The notes beneath the pieces are model-generated. The model was not told the origin of the DNA. It saw only the letters and a list, made by a program, of their open reading frames with translations, and did no database searches. DNA of 64,000 nt from Maridesulfovibrio salexigens DSM 2638 (GTDB taxonomy: Bacteria; Desulfobacterota; Desulfovibrionia; Desulfovibrionales; Desulfovibrionaceae), in the NCBI RefSeq assembly GCF_000023445.1, contig NC_012881.1, positions 563,501 to 627,500 of the forward strand, read 5' to 3'. A program made the translations under genes and the position numbers. Below, piece by piece: positions 52,016 to 60,783 of this stretch; position 1 is the stretch's first letter; each line of letters begins with the position of its first letter.

Positions 52016-52897
52016 TTAGTCTGCTTTCCATTTTTTTCTTATTGATTTCAAAGGGCGAAGCCCGTCCACAGGATCAGCCCGCCATTCACGGTCCGGCAAC
52101 TCAGCTTCAACTGGTTTCTTAATCCCGTCACCGTCAGCAGCAAAGCCATTTTGAATGCTTTTGATCATCCGTTTTACCTGATCCGGTAGCCAGCAATGTC
52201 CGAATCTATATTCTTCACCAGCTTCATCAAGATCAAGATGTAGCTCAATCATCTGTGCGTCATACCTATGAATTGCCCGCTGGATGACAGCTTCACTCAC
52301 TGTATGGTCAGACCAGCCGATTTTGCAATTGAATTTATCTTTCATGGTCTGCATGGCAGCAAGATTGGCCTGTTCCACAGGGGCAGGATAGCCGGATACA
52401 CAGTGCAGCAGGGTCAGGTCAACACATCCTGCTTCGTGTAAAGTTAGTACCGCTTCCTCGATTTCATTCATATCAGCCATCCCGGTGGAAAGAACTACCG
52501 GTTTACCGCTAGATGCACATTTTTTAAGCAGATCGGTCCAGAGAAGCTCGTAAGATGCTATTTTAAAGAAGTCCACATGCGGCGTCAGAATATCGACTGC
52601 ATCAAGATAAAATGGAGTGCAGGAAAAAAGAATCCCATGCTCCCGGCAGCGATCTGCTATGAGCGGCACAAAGTCTTCAGGCAGTTCCCAGCGCTTACGA
52701 TTACAATGTTCGGCGCTCTGGGCAAGAATATCCGGGGCGAAAAGTTCCTTGATTTTGAAAAGCTGGAACTTGACTGCCCCGCAGCCGATGCGCGCGGCAG
52801 TGTCGATGAATTCATAGCAACGTTCAAGGTTGCAGCTGTGGTTGCTGGATACTTCGGCTATGAAGAGGGGGGGGCTGTAATTTGCGTTGTTGGGCAA
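52016..52897 (-). CDS. NeuB-like sugar acid synthase without the SAF domain
   Basis: 293 residues covering the TIM barrel of the N-acetylneuraminate synthase family: IAEVSSNHS, GCGAVKFQLFK, FKIASYE, LSTGMADMNEIE, LHCVSGYPAP, IGWSDHT. It would condense phosphoenolpyruvate with an aldose to give a 2-keto-3-deoxy acid. The usual C-terminal antifreeze-like (SAF) domain of about 60 residues is absent. The start is TTG, with a poorly spaced AGG. It is the first gene of the large operon, whose promoter should lie in the 238-bp gap to manC. Confidence 0.85.
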   Translation of the reverse strand: MPNNANYSPPLFIAEVSSNHSCNLERCYEFIDTAARIGCGAVKFQLFKIKELFAPDILAQSAEHCNRKRWELPEDFVPLIADRCREHGILFSCTPFYLDAVDILTPHVDFFKIASYELLWTDLLKKCASSGKPVVLSTGMADMNEIEEAVLTLHEAGCVDLTLLHCVSGYPAPVEQANLAAMQTMKDKFNCKIGWSDHTVSEAVIQRAIHRYDAQMIELHLDLDEAGEEYRFGHCWLPDQVKRMIKSIQNGFAADGDGIKKPVEAELPDREWRADPVDGLRPLKSIRKKWKAD

Positions 52898-53135
52898 AAC
52901 GTGGCTACCTTTTTTAACATGAATTCGAATGCTGCCGTCAGACTATTTCCCGGAAGAGGACAAGTCAATCTATGACAGCTAATTATAGGCCTTTCCTAGG
53001 CAAAATCCTTTTTTTGTAGTAGTCAGGTGATGAAAATGATTTTGGTATAAATATAGCATTGTTCCATGCTGTTGAGTGCTGAATGTCATTTTTTTACCAA
53101 GATTTTTATCCAGAGCGGGCTAAAAGGGAGAGGGT

Positions 53136-54566
53136 ATGATTCCAGTTATTTTGGCAGGAGGGACAGGGTCCCGGTTGTGGCCACTTTCCAGAAAGAATTT
53201 TCCTAAACAGTTAATGCCTGTTCTGGGCAGCGAATATTCCTTGCTTCAAGAGACCGTGCGCCGGGTCATGCGTCTCCCGGAAATGGGACGTCCCGTTGTG
53301 GTTACTAATGAAAAATACAGGTTTATCATTGCCTCTCAATTGCAGGCCATCGGAGTGGAACCGGAATCTATCGTTTTGGAACCTGTGGGCCGGAGCACCG
53401 CTCCTGCTGCGGCCATCGGTTCTCTATTAGCCTTGCAGTCAGGTGGAAATCCTGATGTTTTACTCTTGCCAGCTGATCACTATGTCCAGAATGTGGAATC
53501 TTTTTTGGCTTGTCTTTCTATGGCCTCAGGGTTCACTGAAAATTCCGGGTTGGTTACCTTCGGAATTGTCCCGGATAAGCCGGAAACAGGATATGGATAC
53601 ATCAAGCGTGATGCGGGTGTGCCGGATAGTTCCGGGGAAGGATTTTTCATCGACAGCTTTGTGGAAAAACCGGATCTTGCGCGGGCTGAAGAGTATGTTG
53701 CTTCGGGGAATTATTACTGGAACAGCGGCATGTTTTTGTTTAAGGCTGAAACTTACTTAAAAGAGTTGGATAAATTTGAGCCGGAAATGGTTCGCTGCTG
53801 CAAAGGGGCAATTGATAAGGCACATGAAGACCTTGATTTCTTGCGGTTGGATAAAGACTCTTTTGCCCGTTGCCCGGAAGATTCTATCGACTACGCAGTG
53901 ATGGAAAAGACTTCTAAGGGTATCGTGGTGCCTCTTGATTGCGGCTGGAGTGATGTTGGATCATGGTCTTCTCTTTATGAGGTTCGGGATAAGGACGAAA
54001 GTTCTAATGTCAGCATCGGTGATGTTATGCTGGAGGATTCAACCAATTGTTACATGCACTCATCGGAACGGCTTGTTGCGGGAGTCGGACTTGATAATAT
54101 TGCGGTGGTTGAATCTAAAGACGCGGTGCTTGTGTCTCGTCTGGACAAGGTACAGGATGTTAAGAAAATTTTCAGCCGATTGAAGAAAGATGGTCGCAAT
54201 GAGTATGAATCTCATACAAAGGTTTATCGACCGTGGGGCAACTACGAGTCCATAGGTAAGGGTGATAGATATCAGGTTAAACGGATTATTGTCTTTCCGG
54301 GGCAGACTTTGTCATTACAAAAACATTACCACAGGGCTGAGCATTGGGTTGTGGTCAAAGGAACGGCCGTGGTCACTCGAGATGATGAAGAGATGGTCCT
54401 TACCGAAGACCAGTCTACCTATATCCCTCTGTGTTCCGTGCACCGTTTGCATAATCCCGGCAAGGTCGATCTTGAGTTGATCGAGGTCCAGACAGGAAGT
54501 TATCTCGGCGAGGATGATATAGAGCGTATGGAAGATTTATACGGTCGTATGTACCAAGATAGCTAG
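53136..54566 (+). CDS. manC: Mannose-1-phosphate guanylyltransferase / mannose-6-phosphate isomerase
   Basis: Makes GDP-mannose from mannose-1-phosphate, with an isomerase cupin domain. The N-terminal nucleotidyltransferase signature is GGTGSRLWPLSR with KQLMPV at residues 8-28. FVEKPD and YYWNSGMF are further family blocks. The C-terminal cupin (RPWGNYESI, KHYHRAEHWVVV, residues about 345-476) is the isomerase half. GGGAGAGGG precedes the ATG. Divergent from the NeuB-like gene and convergent with the GT2 gene. Supplies GDP-mannose or precursors for fucose-type sugars to the region. Confidence 0.94.
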   Translation: MIPVILAGGTGSRLWPLSRKNFPKQLMPVLGSEYSLLQETVRRVMRLPEMGRPVVVTNEKYRFIIASQLQAIGVEPESIVLEPVGRSTAPAAAIGSLLALQSGGNPDVLLLPADHYVQNVESFLACLSMASGFTENSGLVTFGIVPDKPETGYGYIKRDAGVPDSSGEGFFIDSFVEKPDLARAEEYVASGNYYWNSGMFLFKAETYLKELDKFEPEMVRCCKGAIDKAHEDLDFLRLDKDSFARCPEDSIDYAVMEKTSKGIVVPLDCGWSDVGSWSSLYEVRDKDESSNVSIGDVMLEDSTNCYMHSSERLVAGVGLDNIAVVESKDAVLVSRLDKVQDVKKIFSRLKKDGRNEYESHTKVYRPWGNYESIGKGDRYQVKRIIVFPGQTLSLQKHYHRAEHWVVVKGTAVVTRDDEEMVLTEDQSTYIPLCSVHRLHNPGKVDLELIEVQTGSYLGEDDIERMEDLYGRMYQDS

Positions 54567-54610
54567 TTTGACAACGGTTAACAGATTACTTGTCTCCGAT
54601 ACTGTCCGTT

Positions 54611-56491
54611 TTAATCAGTTTTTTGTGACCTTACCCCGAAAAGCTTTTCTCGGGCATCCAGATAGCTGTCGTCGTTATCGCTTTGCCAACGGGAAGGTTT
54701 CTCCATTGCTGGGTGTTTAGATTTTATTTCTTCAATTACTTCAAGATATTTGTCGCGATCATCGAAAGATTTTACAGCTTTTTTTACGTTCTCCCAGTTT
54801 ATAAACCAGTCGGAAAAGCGGTAGACAGGGTACTCCATGAAAGCTCTTTCTTTTAATTCCGGTGTTAGATCCTGCCTGAACCACCAAGGATGCAGAGATG
54901 TGATTTCCTCCTTGCTGGACATATTGAAAATATTAGTGATTCCGGGACGGCGACAAGCATGCCTATAGAGGAAAAGAGGTTCTTTGGTCGTAACTGATGT
55001 CCAGCCCTTTTCAATAAAACGCAGCCAGAATTCTGCATCTTCCCGGTCGGTCAGATCTTCCCGGAACAAACCGACTTCTTCAAGAGCTGATCGCCGGACA
55101 ATGGAAGAGCTGGGAGATGGACATGCCCGGATTGTTTCTAGAAAATTGAATTCTTCGCCCCAAGCGATGTGGTTGTCTTTTCCAAAGACAAGTGTCTTTG
55201 GGGTAACCCAACCGACTCTTGGGTTTTTCCTCATCATCCTTACTGCTGAAGCCAGATAGTCTGGGGTAATCATGTCATCCGAATCAAGGGTGGTTACAAA
55301 TTCGCCGTCAGTTTCGTTAAGTCCCCGGTTACGAGTGGCTCCTTTGCCTCGGTTTTCCTGAGTTAGTAACCGAATACGATTATCGTTGATTCTTTCAATC
55401 AGTTCTTTGGCTACTTCATAAGAGTTGTCCGTGGAGCCGTCATTGATGATGCATATTTCCCAGTTAGTGTAAGTCTGGTTGAGCACTGAACGTACGGCCT
55501 CTTCAAGGTAGTGCCCCTGATTGAAAAGCGGGATGACAATGCTTACTTTTTCAGGTCCGTCAATAGGTCCCTTTTCAATAGGGAAGTTCATTACAAGCTG
55601 TTTGTAAATACGCATCAGGGCTGGGCGTTCACCGACAACACTGAAACTCGTATCCAGCATCTGGCGGGCACTGTCCACTTCTCCGGAGTAAATAGCCAGC
55701 AGTGAGTAGCGGAACAGACTGCGGTCATACTCCTCTATGGATTCAATTCTTCCGCCTTTCAATTGCTCGAAAAGATCGACAACTTTGTTGATACGCAAAG
55801 AGAGCTCTGATGTGATTTCTTTGATTGGAATCCAGTTGAAAGAGCGGCTGAAGAAGAGTCTTTGATATTCTTCCAGAATGGAATTTTCTTCATCCATGGC
55901 TCGCTGTTCATCATCAGGATTTTGGCGGTGCTCCGGTGTCGAGGTTATTATTTCCGGCGGTAGGGCGGCTGGAGGAGCAGATACGGAAAGTTGTAAAAGA
56001 ATTTCCGGCAGAGCAAAAAAGTGTAGATTCTCTCTGAGTTCATTGCTGGATTTGAGTAGTTTGTTGCGTAAGATTATTAGTGGTGGATAGTGTGGGTCTT
56101 GAAGCATATTCAAAACCATTTCTAGTGCTGATTTAGCTGTGCTTGGAACGGCAAACCCACAGGTCTCATCGTCCTCCATGATTTTAATAGCAGTGGGCAC
56201 GGCTTCATCTGCAAAACTGGTGCGAGCATCAATGATTAGAGTCAGTTCGTCTTTTGAAGCTTTAGCTTCTTTAAGAGCTGCTTCAATACAAGGAGTTGAA
56301 TTGCGATCTTCAGATAGAATAAGGTTCAGACGGCCAGTTTCTGCTGCAACTTTTTCCAGCATGGCTACCGAACGGGCAGAGATCTGGGCGGCAGCCACAG
56401 TCAGCATTGCTCCTCCGCTATACTCCAGTAATTCTCTTATACGTGGTTCCGGGATGTATGCTTTTGTTGGGGCTGTAATGATGAAATGCAT
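54611..56491 (-). CDS. GT2 glycosyltransferase with a long N-terminal region
   Basis: 626 residues. The GT2 domain is near residues 325-560: VSIVIPLFNQG, INDGSTD, TLDSDDM, and a later acidic motif EDLTDREDAEFW. The first 320 residues are not recognised; they start with a region that looks like a small alpha/beta fold, then a helical part. Predicted inverting glycosyltransferase for the surface glycan. Last gene of the operon that enters from the right edge. Confidence 0.88.
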   Translation of the reverse strand: MHFIITAPTKAYIPEPRIRELLEYSGGAMLTVAAAQISARSVAMLEKVAAETGRLNLILSEDRNSTPCIEAALKEAKASKDELTLIIDARTSFADEAVPTAIKIMEDDETCGFAVPSTAKSALEMVLNMLQDPHYPPLIILRNKLLKSSNELRENLHFFALPEILLQLSVSAPPAALPPEIITSTPEHRQNPDDEQRAMDEENSILEEYQRLFFSRSFNWIPIKEITSELSLRINKVVDLFEQLKGGRIESIEEYDRSLFRYSLLAIYSGEVDSARQMLDTSFSVVGERPALMRIYKQLVMNFPIEKGPIDGPEKVSIVIPLFNQGHYLEEAVRSVLNQTYTNWEICIINDGSTDNSYEVAKELIERINDNRIRLLTQENRGKGATRNRGLNETDGEFVTTLDSDDMITPDYLASAVRMMRKNPRVGWVTPKTLVFGKDNHIAWGEEFNFLETIRACPSPSSSIVRRSALEEVGLFREDLTDREDAEFWLRFIEKGWTSVTTKEPLFLYRHACRRPGITNIFNMSSKEEITSLHPWWFRQDLTPELKERAFMEYPVYRFSDWFINWENVKKAVKSFDDRDKYLEVIEEIKSKHPAMEKPSRWQSDNDDSYLDAREKLFGVRSQKTD

Positions 56492-56584
56492 TCTATCTTA
56501 ATCCTTGATCTTGGCTTGCTAATTTAAATTACCGGGTAACAATACGTAAGAAAAGAAGGCTCTTCAATATCAATTCTTGATAAT

Positions 56585-57601
56585 TCATACCCCAAGCACC
56601 ATCCGTTCCACAACAGGCCCTTCATGCTTGCGCGAAATATAGTAGACGGCAATAACCTGCCCTTTTTTGTTAACGGCCAAATCACCGTAACCGCCGTGAA
56701 ATCTGCCACCTTTGTACCATGCTAATGTTTGAGGATGGCTCCATGTTTCGCCACCGTCTTCGGAGACGGTCAGGGCTACGCGACATCTTTTGTTTTTGCG
56801 GATCATGCCCCGGTAGATTGCCAGCACCCGTCCGTCCGGCAAGAGCTTGATGGAAGGTGCTTCTCCGTAAATTCCGATAGGTTCAGGGCTGGACCATGTC
56901 TTGCCGTCATCATCGGAATGGGCTTTGAATAATCCGTCCATGCAAGGGGCCTGACGCATCAAAGCTAAAATTCGGCCTGAAGGCAGGCGGGCGATGGATG
57001 TTTCATTTAGCCTGTATTCCGGGAAATATTCGTAGATGTATGACTGTTCGGAAATTTTGCCGTTTTCAGGATTAAGGCGGAAGGTTCCGCAGCCCGGACC
57101 GTTGTAAAATGTTCCGATGAATGTGTGTTCATCATCCAGAGCTGGAATGAAGTGTCCGAATGAGGCCCATTCCCCTCCGGGTAGGTCCAGTGGCTGACGG
57201 TCAGGAAAGGTTTTGCCGCCGTCCGTGCTCAGGGAGAAATAGTTGCGGCGCAGTTCTGAACTATGGGTGCGCGTAATGAGCAGCACCTTGTCATTACCCA
57301 GATGAGTAACAAGGGCATCGTGCTCGTTTGTCTGGTTTTCCGCGTGGCTGATGATTAGTTGCGGTCGATCAAAGGTCTGGCCGCCATCTTTGGAACGGGT
57401 GGTGTAGATGTCTCCTGCCATACCGTGGTCCATTCTCTGGCGCAGGTCTTCGCTGATGTTTACCGCTCTGCGAAAGCCTACAAGCAGTTCTCCGTCCACA
57501 TCGGTAATGGTCGGGAAGGATTGATAACCGTCCCATTCCTCCGGGGTTATTCTCGTGGTGTCGATAATTGAGACAGAAAGTTTGGGCCGTCTTTTTACCA
57601 T
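56585..57601 (-). CDS. Sialidase-like BNR-repeat protein without signal peptide
   Basis: 338 residues forming a likely six-bladed beta-propeller. Four Asp-box (BNR) motifs are visible: SKDGGQTF, STDGGKTF, SDDDGKTW and SEDGGETW. There is an N-terminal FRRA and an arginine in GRMI-type positions, but the full arginine triad was not confirmed. No signal peptide, so it is cytoplasmic unless exported otherwise, which is odd for a sialidase. It starts one base after the GH57-like gene. It might trim or sense a glycan intermediate. Confidence 0.78.
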   Translation of the reverse strand: MVKRRPKLSVSIIDTTRITPEEWDGYQSFPTITDVDGELLVGFRRAVNISEDLRQRMDHGMAGDIYTTRSKDGGQTFDRPQLIISHAENQTNEHDALVTHLGNDKVLLITRTHSSELRRNYFSLSTDGGKTFPDRQPLDLPGGEWASFGHFIPALDDEHTFIGTFYNGPGCGTFRLNPENGKISEQSYIYEYFPEYRLNETSIARLPSGRILALMRQAPCMDGLFKAHSDDDGKTWSSPEPIGIYGEAPSIKLLPDGRVLAIYRGMIRKNKRCRVALTVSEDGGETWSHPQTLAWYKGGRFHGGYGDLAVNKKGQVIAVYYISRKHEGPVVERMVLGV

Positions 57602-57602
57602 T

Positions 57603-59543
57603 CTATTCTCCGGACCGTGGTTTTATGCTGAATCCGGTGCTGAAATTAAATTTTGGATCCGGGCCGCATCCTCGCGTGCTGGTCTCGTCCATTTCCTGCA
57701 TGGAGAAGAATACCCGCACAAAAGGCGAAGGCGTAGCCTGTCTGCATTTGATCATGCCGATGAAACCATGTTCCGGGTATATGGGACTGATTTCCAAGGC
57801 CCGTTCAGCTCCGCCCAGCACTATTTTTGAATCAGTCATGCCCAGCCCTTGTGAAGCTGAGACAGCAAATGAAATGTTATCACTATGGTCAAAGGTCTGC
57901 CCGTTCAGGTGGAAGTGTTCTTCACGCCCCCCGTTGCTGCTGCAATAGAAAAGTCTGGCCGGGTCCATATCTGCGGTGAGCAGGGTCACATGCCCGATAC
58001 GGGCAAATCCCGGAGGTCTGCAAGCCAGCGCAAAGCGGTATAAAATATCTATCTGTTCCTTGTGCTTGTGGATGCGCACAGCTTTGTCGAGCATGCCTTG
58101 ATATAGGTCGATGGAGCAGGCTGCGGTGATGAATTCATCGCTTTCGGAAATAAGCGGCGTGATCCTGGCTAGATCGGTGTCTTTTGGAATCCCCGGACCT
58201 TCCATGATGATATGACCGGAAAAAAAATCCGCACCTAGGTCGATTTCTTCAAAGTAACCATGCCCAAGCGTCCCGAATGCGGGAATGTTATCGTGTGAGA
58301 GGAATGATGCTTCCTGTACAGCCAGACCCTTGGCGGTATTCAGGGTCACGTTTGCGTATTCACTTTTCAAGCTGAGCATGCGTCCATGATTGCGGGCAGG
58401 AGTTCCGGAGACTTGAAAATATGGTTCGCGGACTGCTGTCTTGGTTTCAAAGGCCAGCTGTTCCAGTTTTGTCAGGGATTCATTGTAGCGTTTTCCGGTG
58501 ATGTGGGTACGCAGGTCACTGGACCAGCAGAAACAGAGATCTCGCCACTTGTCTTCATTTTCAGCGCAGAGAGGGAAATCCTTTTCAAGCTTATGGCAGA
58601 CAGCACGGCAAAGTGAATTTAGCTGAAAATCGTCGCGCCCACTGAGGGCCCAGCGGGTGATATTGTATTTGCTTTGTTTTTTGACCGGGATGGGTTGGCT
58701 GGCACAGCTCAGTTCAAGTTCCTTGCCGCCATATTTGTGCTCCAGCCCGTTTAGTACTGTGCTGGGAAGCTGGAATTCATGCCCGCGTTTCAGCAGGATT
58801 TCAAATACCTGTTCAATCAGTTTCCACTCACTTTCCGCTTCCTGCACGGCTTCATTTTTGTAACGGCGGGGGCGGAAATCAAAAATCTCAGCATCATTGC
58901 CGTAGATGGGCAACCAGCCCTCTCCAGTTCCGAGATCTTCCACATAACTGAGGTATTCATCCAGTTCTAGCTCCCGGTGAGCGAATCGCTGCAATTTCTG
59001 GAAGACCATGGAACGGCTCCAGATTACGGGGATGGATTCGCCGTTGGTTCCCTTGGCCCGCTGAGGGAAATGCTGGATATGCTCATCCCAGTCTGCGTAA
59101 CGGGCGGGGTTGTCGTAATCCATGAAAATAGCACTGTATCCGGCATCAAGATAATGGTCTGCCATTCCTGCCGACCATGCCTGTTCATTGATCAAGGCAA
59201 TTTGGGGGATCGTTTCAAGAATTTGCTCCCCGGTTGTTCTGCCTAACGCAAGGTTGGCCCTGTTCAATGCCGAAGGAACAAGTGGGCCGATGATCTGCCC
59301 GTAGCCGCTGCCGATGAATTCGGCTTTGCCGGAGCGCAGCAGGGCTTTGAAATTTTTAATCCACAGAGGATCTATATCGCGGATGATTTCAAGGGTGATT
59401 CCCGAAGCCTCAATACCCAGAGGATAGCCTTTTTCGACCAGCTTCAAGAGCGGCCAATAGCAGCGTTTGATAACCTCCGGGCGGCTCTCTTCGGGAATGG
59501 AAGAGAACATGAGGTTGAGGTGGAATATGGCAAAAATTTTCAT
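57603..59543 (-). CDS. GH57-like glycoside hydrolase/transferase
   Basis: 646 residues. The N-terminal region (FHLNLMFSSI, GYPLGIEASG, AEFIGSGYGQIIGP, INEQAWS) resembles the (beta/alpha)7 barrel of family 57, with NEQAW as a candidate for the nucleophile region. The C-terminal half is beta-rich. GH57 members are amylases, branching enzymes and glucanotransferases. The gene lies in a biosynthetic operon between an ATP-grasp gene and a sialidase-like gene, so it may act on a cytoplasmic oligosaccharide. Assignment to GH57 needs a profile search. Confidence 0.7.
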   Translation of the reverse strand: MKIFAIFHLNLMFSSIPEESRPEVIKRCYWPLLKLVEKGYPLGIEASGITLEIIRDIDPLWIKNFKALLRSGKAEFIGSGYGQIIGPLVPSALNRANLALGRTTGEQILETIPQIALINEQAWSAGMADHYLDAGYSAIFMDYDNPARYADWDEHIQHFPQRAKGTNGESIPVIWSRSMVFQKLQRFAHRELELDEYLSYVEDLGTGEGWLPIYGNDAEIFDFRPRRYKNEAVQEAESEWKLIEQVFEILLKRGHEFQLPSTVLNGLEHKYGGKELELSCASQPIPVKKQSKYNITRWALSGRDDFQLNSLCRAVCHKLEKDFPLCAENEDKWRDLCFCWSSDLRTHITGKRYNESLTKLEQLAFETKTAVREPYFQVSGTPARNHGRMLSLKSEYANVTLNTAKGLAVQEASFLSHDNIPAFGTLGHGYFEEIDLGADFFSGHIIMEGPGIPKDTDLARITPLISESDEFITAACSIDLYQGMLDKAVRIHKHKEQIDILYRFALACRPPGFARIGHVTLLTADMDPARLFYCSSNGGREEHFHLNGQTFDHSDNISFAVSASQGLGMTDSKIVLGGAERALEISPIYPEHGFIGMIKCRQATPSPFVRVFFSMQEMDETSTRGCGPDPKFNFSTGFSIKPRSGE

Positions 59544-59548
59544 ATCAA

Positions 59549-60778
59549 CTACGAGGTGATGATTTTAATGGCAGCGACTGCCGCTTCTACCTGTTTAATG
59601 GCTTTTTCGCGGGTTTCGGCTTTTGCCATGACCACTCCGGCGCGTGCGGGATGGCTGGTTGCGGGGGCAATCGTTTCGCCGACAGCTGTGCGGATTTCCA
59701 CCATGCATATTCCGTACATGACCAGTGCTGTTTCCACACCCTCAATAGCAACTACTTTTCCAGGCTTTGGGAAAAGGTAACGCTGCGCTACCCCTTTTTG
59801 GAAGGACGGGGTCATAGCTTCGGGATCTGGTCTTTCGCCAAGGGCCAGTCTTATGGCCGTGCCGGTGAAATCCACCCCGGTATTCCATGGAATTTCATGT
59901 GAGCAGAAGTAACCACCGGAAAGACGGGCAGCCATTTCAATTACATAGGGCTTGCCGTTATGCACAACCATGTCGCCTTTGAACATGGAATTTTCAATGC
60001 CGAGAGCTATCGCCGCTTTGCCGGAAAGATCTTTTACCGCTTGTTGCGTATCCTGATCCAGAAAAGAGGGCAGGTCTCCGCCGTTCTCAATGATGTTGGG
60101 TGCGAAGCGGTCCAGAAATTCATAGTTGCGGTCCGAGAAGCCGGGACAGAAAGTCTGACCGTTGACCACAAATCCCTCAGTGCTGATCTGCGGGCCGTCG
60201 AGGTGTTTCTCGACCATGACCCGACCTGTCGGGGATTCTATTTTTGCGCATTCAAATGCCCATGCGGGATCAGGCATATCTGCCGATCCATAAACAAGAC
60301 GCAGCACCCCGCGTGCCCCACGGCTGTCCACAGGCTTGATGACCAGTGTTTCCCGGCATTCATCCAGAATCCGGGATAGTTCACCGGCGCTGAAAATTTC
60401 CTGATACCACGGGATGGGGATGCCCATTTCCGAGAAACGGTCCTTCATGGCTTTTTTATCTGTAGCCAGACGGGCTGTTTCCGCGCTGACCGCTGTTAGC
60501 CGGAAATGATCAGCCACTGCCGCCACAGTTCCCGGTGCATCCACCGCAGCACAGATGACCCCATGCGGTTTGCCGCCCTGTCGTGACCATTCGGTCAGGG
60601 CGGCAACCGTTATTTCCGGGGTGTAGACACAACCTATGACCGATTCATGGGCGTGAGCGAATCCGGGAGCCTGCGGGTTGGCATCAACTGCCACCACATG
60701 CAGCCCCATTTCATTTGCTCTTTGCAGTACTGGAATGGATTCCAATCCAGCCCCGATCACGATTAGTGTCTTTTGCAT
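59549..60778 (-). CDS. ATP-grasp ligase
   Basis: 409 residues. The N-terminal domain starts VIGAGLESIPVLQRA (a Rossmann-like pre-ATP-grasp domain). The ATP-grasp core has VIKPVDSRGARGV and the metal-binding end VIEMAARLSGGYF. Members join a carboxylate to an amine or thiol through an acyl phosphate. In a glycan operon it may link an amino acid or similar group to a sugar. 5 bp before the GH57-like gene. Confidence 0.88.
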   Translation of the reverse strand: MQKTLIVIGAGLESIPVLQRANEMGLHVVAVDANPQAPGFAHAHESVIGCVYTPEITVAALTEWSRQGGKPHGVICAAVDAPGTVAAVADHFRLTAVSAETARLATDKKAMKDRFSEMGIPIPWYQEIFSAGELSRILDECRETLVIKPVDSRGARGVLRLVYGSADMPDPAWAFECAKIESPTGRVMVEKHLDGPQISTEGFVVNGQTFCPGFSDRNYEFLDRFAPNIIENGGDLPSFLDQDTQQAVKDLSGKAAIALGIENSMFKGDMVVHNGKPYVIEMAARLSGGYFCSHEIPWNTGVDFTGTAIRLALGERPDPEAMTPSFQKGVAQRYLFPKPGKVVAIEGVETALVMYGICMVEIRTAVGETIAPATSHPARAGVVMAKAETREKAIKQVEAAVAAIKIITS

Positions 60779-60783
60779 TTTTG

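Noticed and set aside
53044-53057. A second sigma-54 promoter before manC
   Set aside because: The GG and GC have the right spacing, but the bases around them (TATAAATATA) match poorly; it reads equally well as an extended -10 region.
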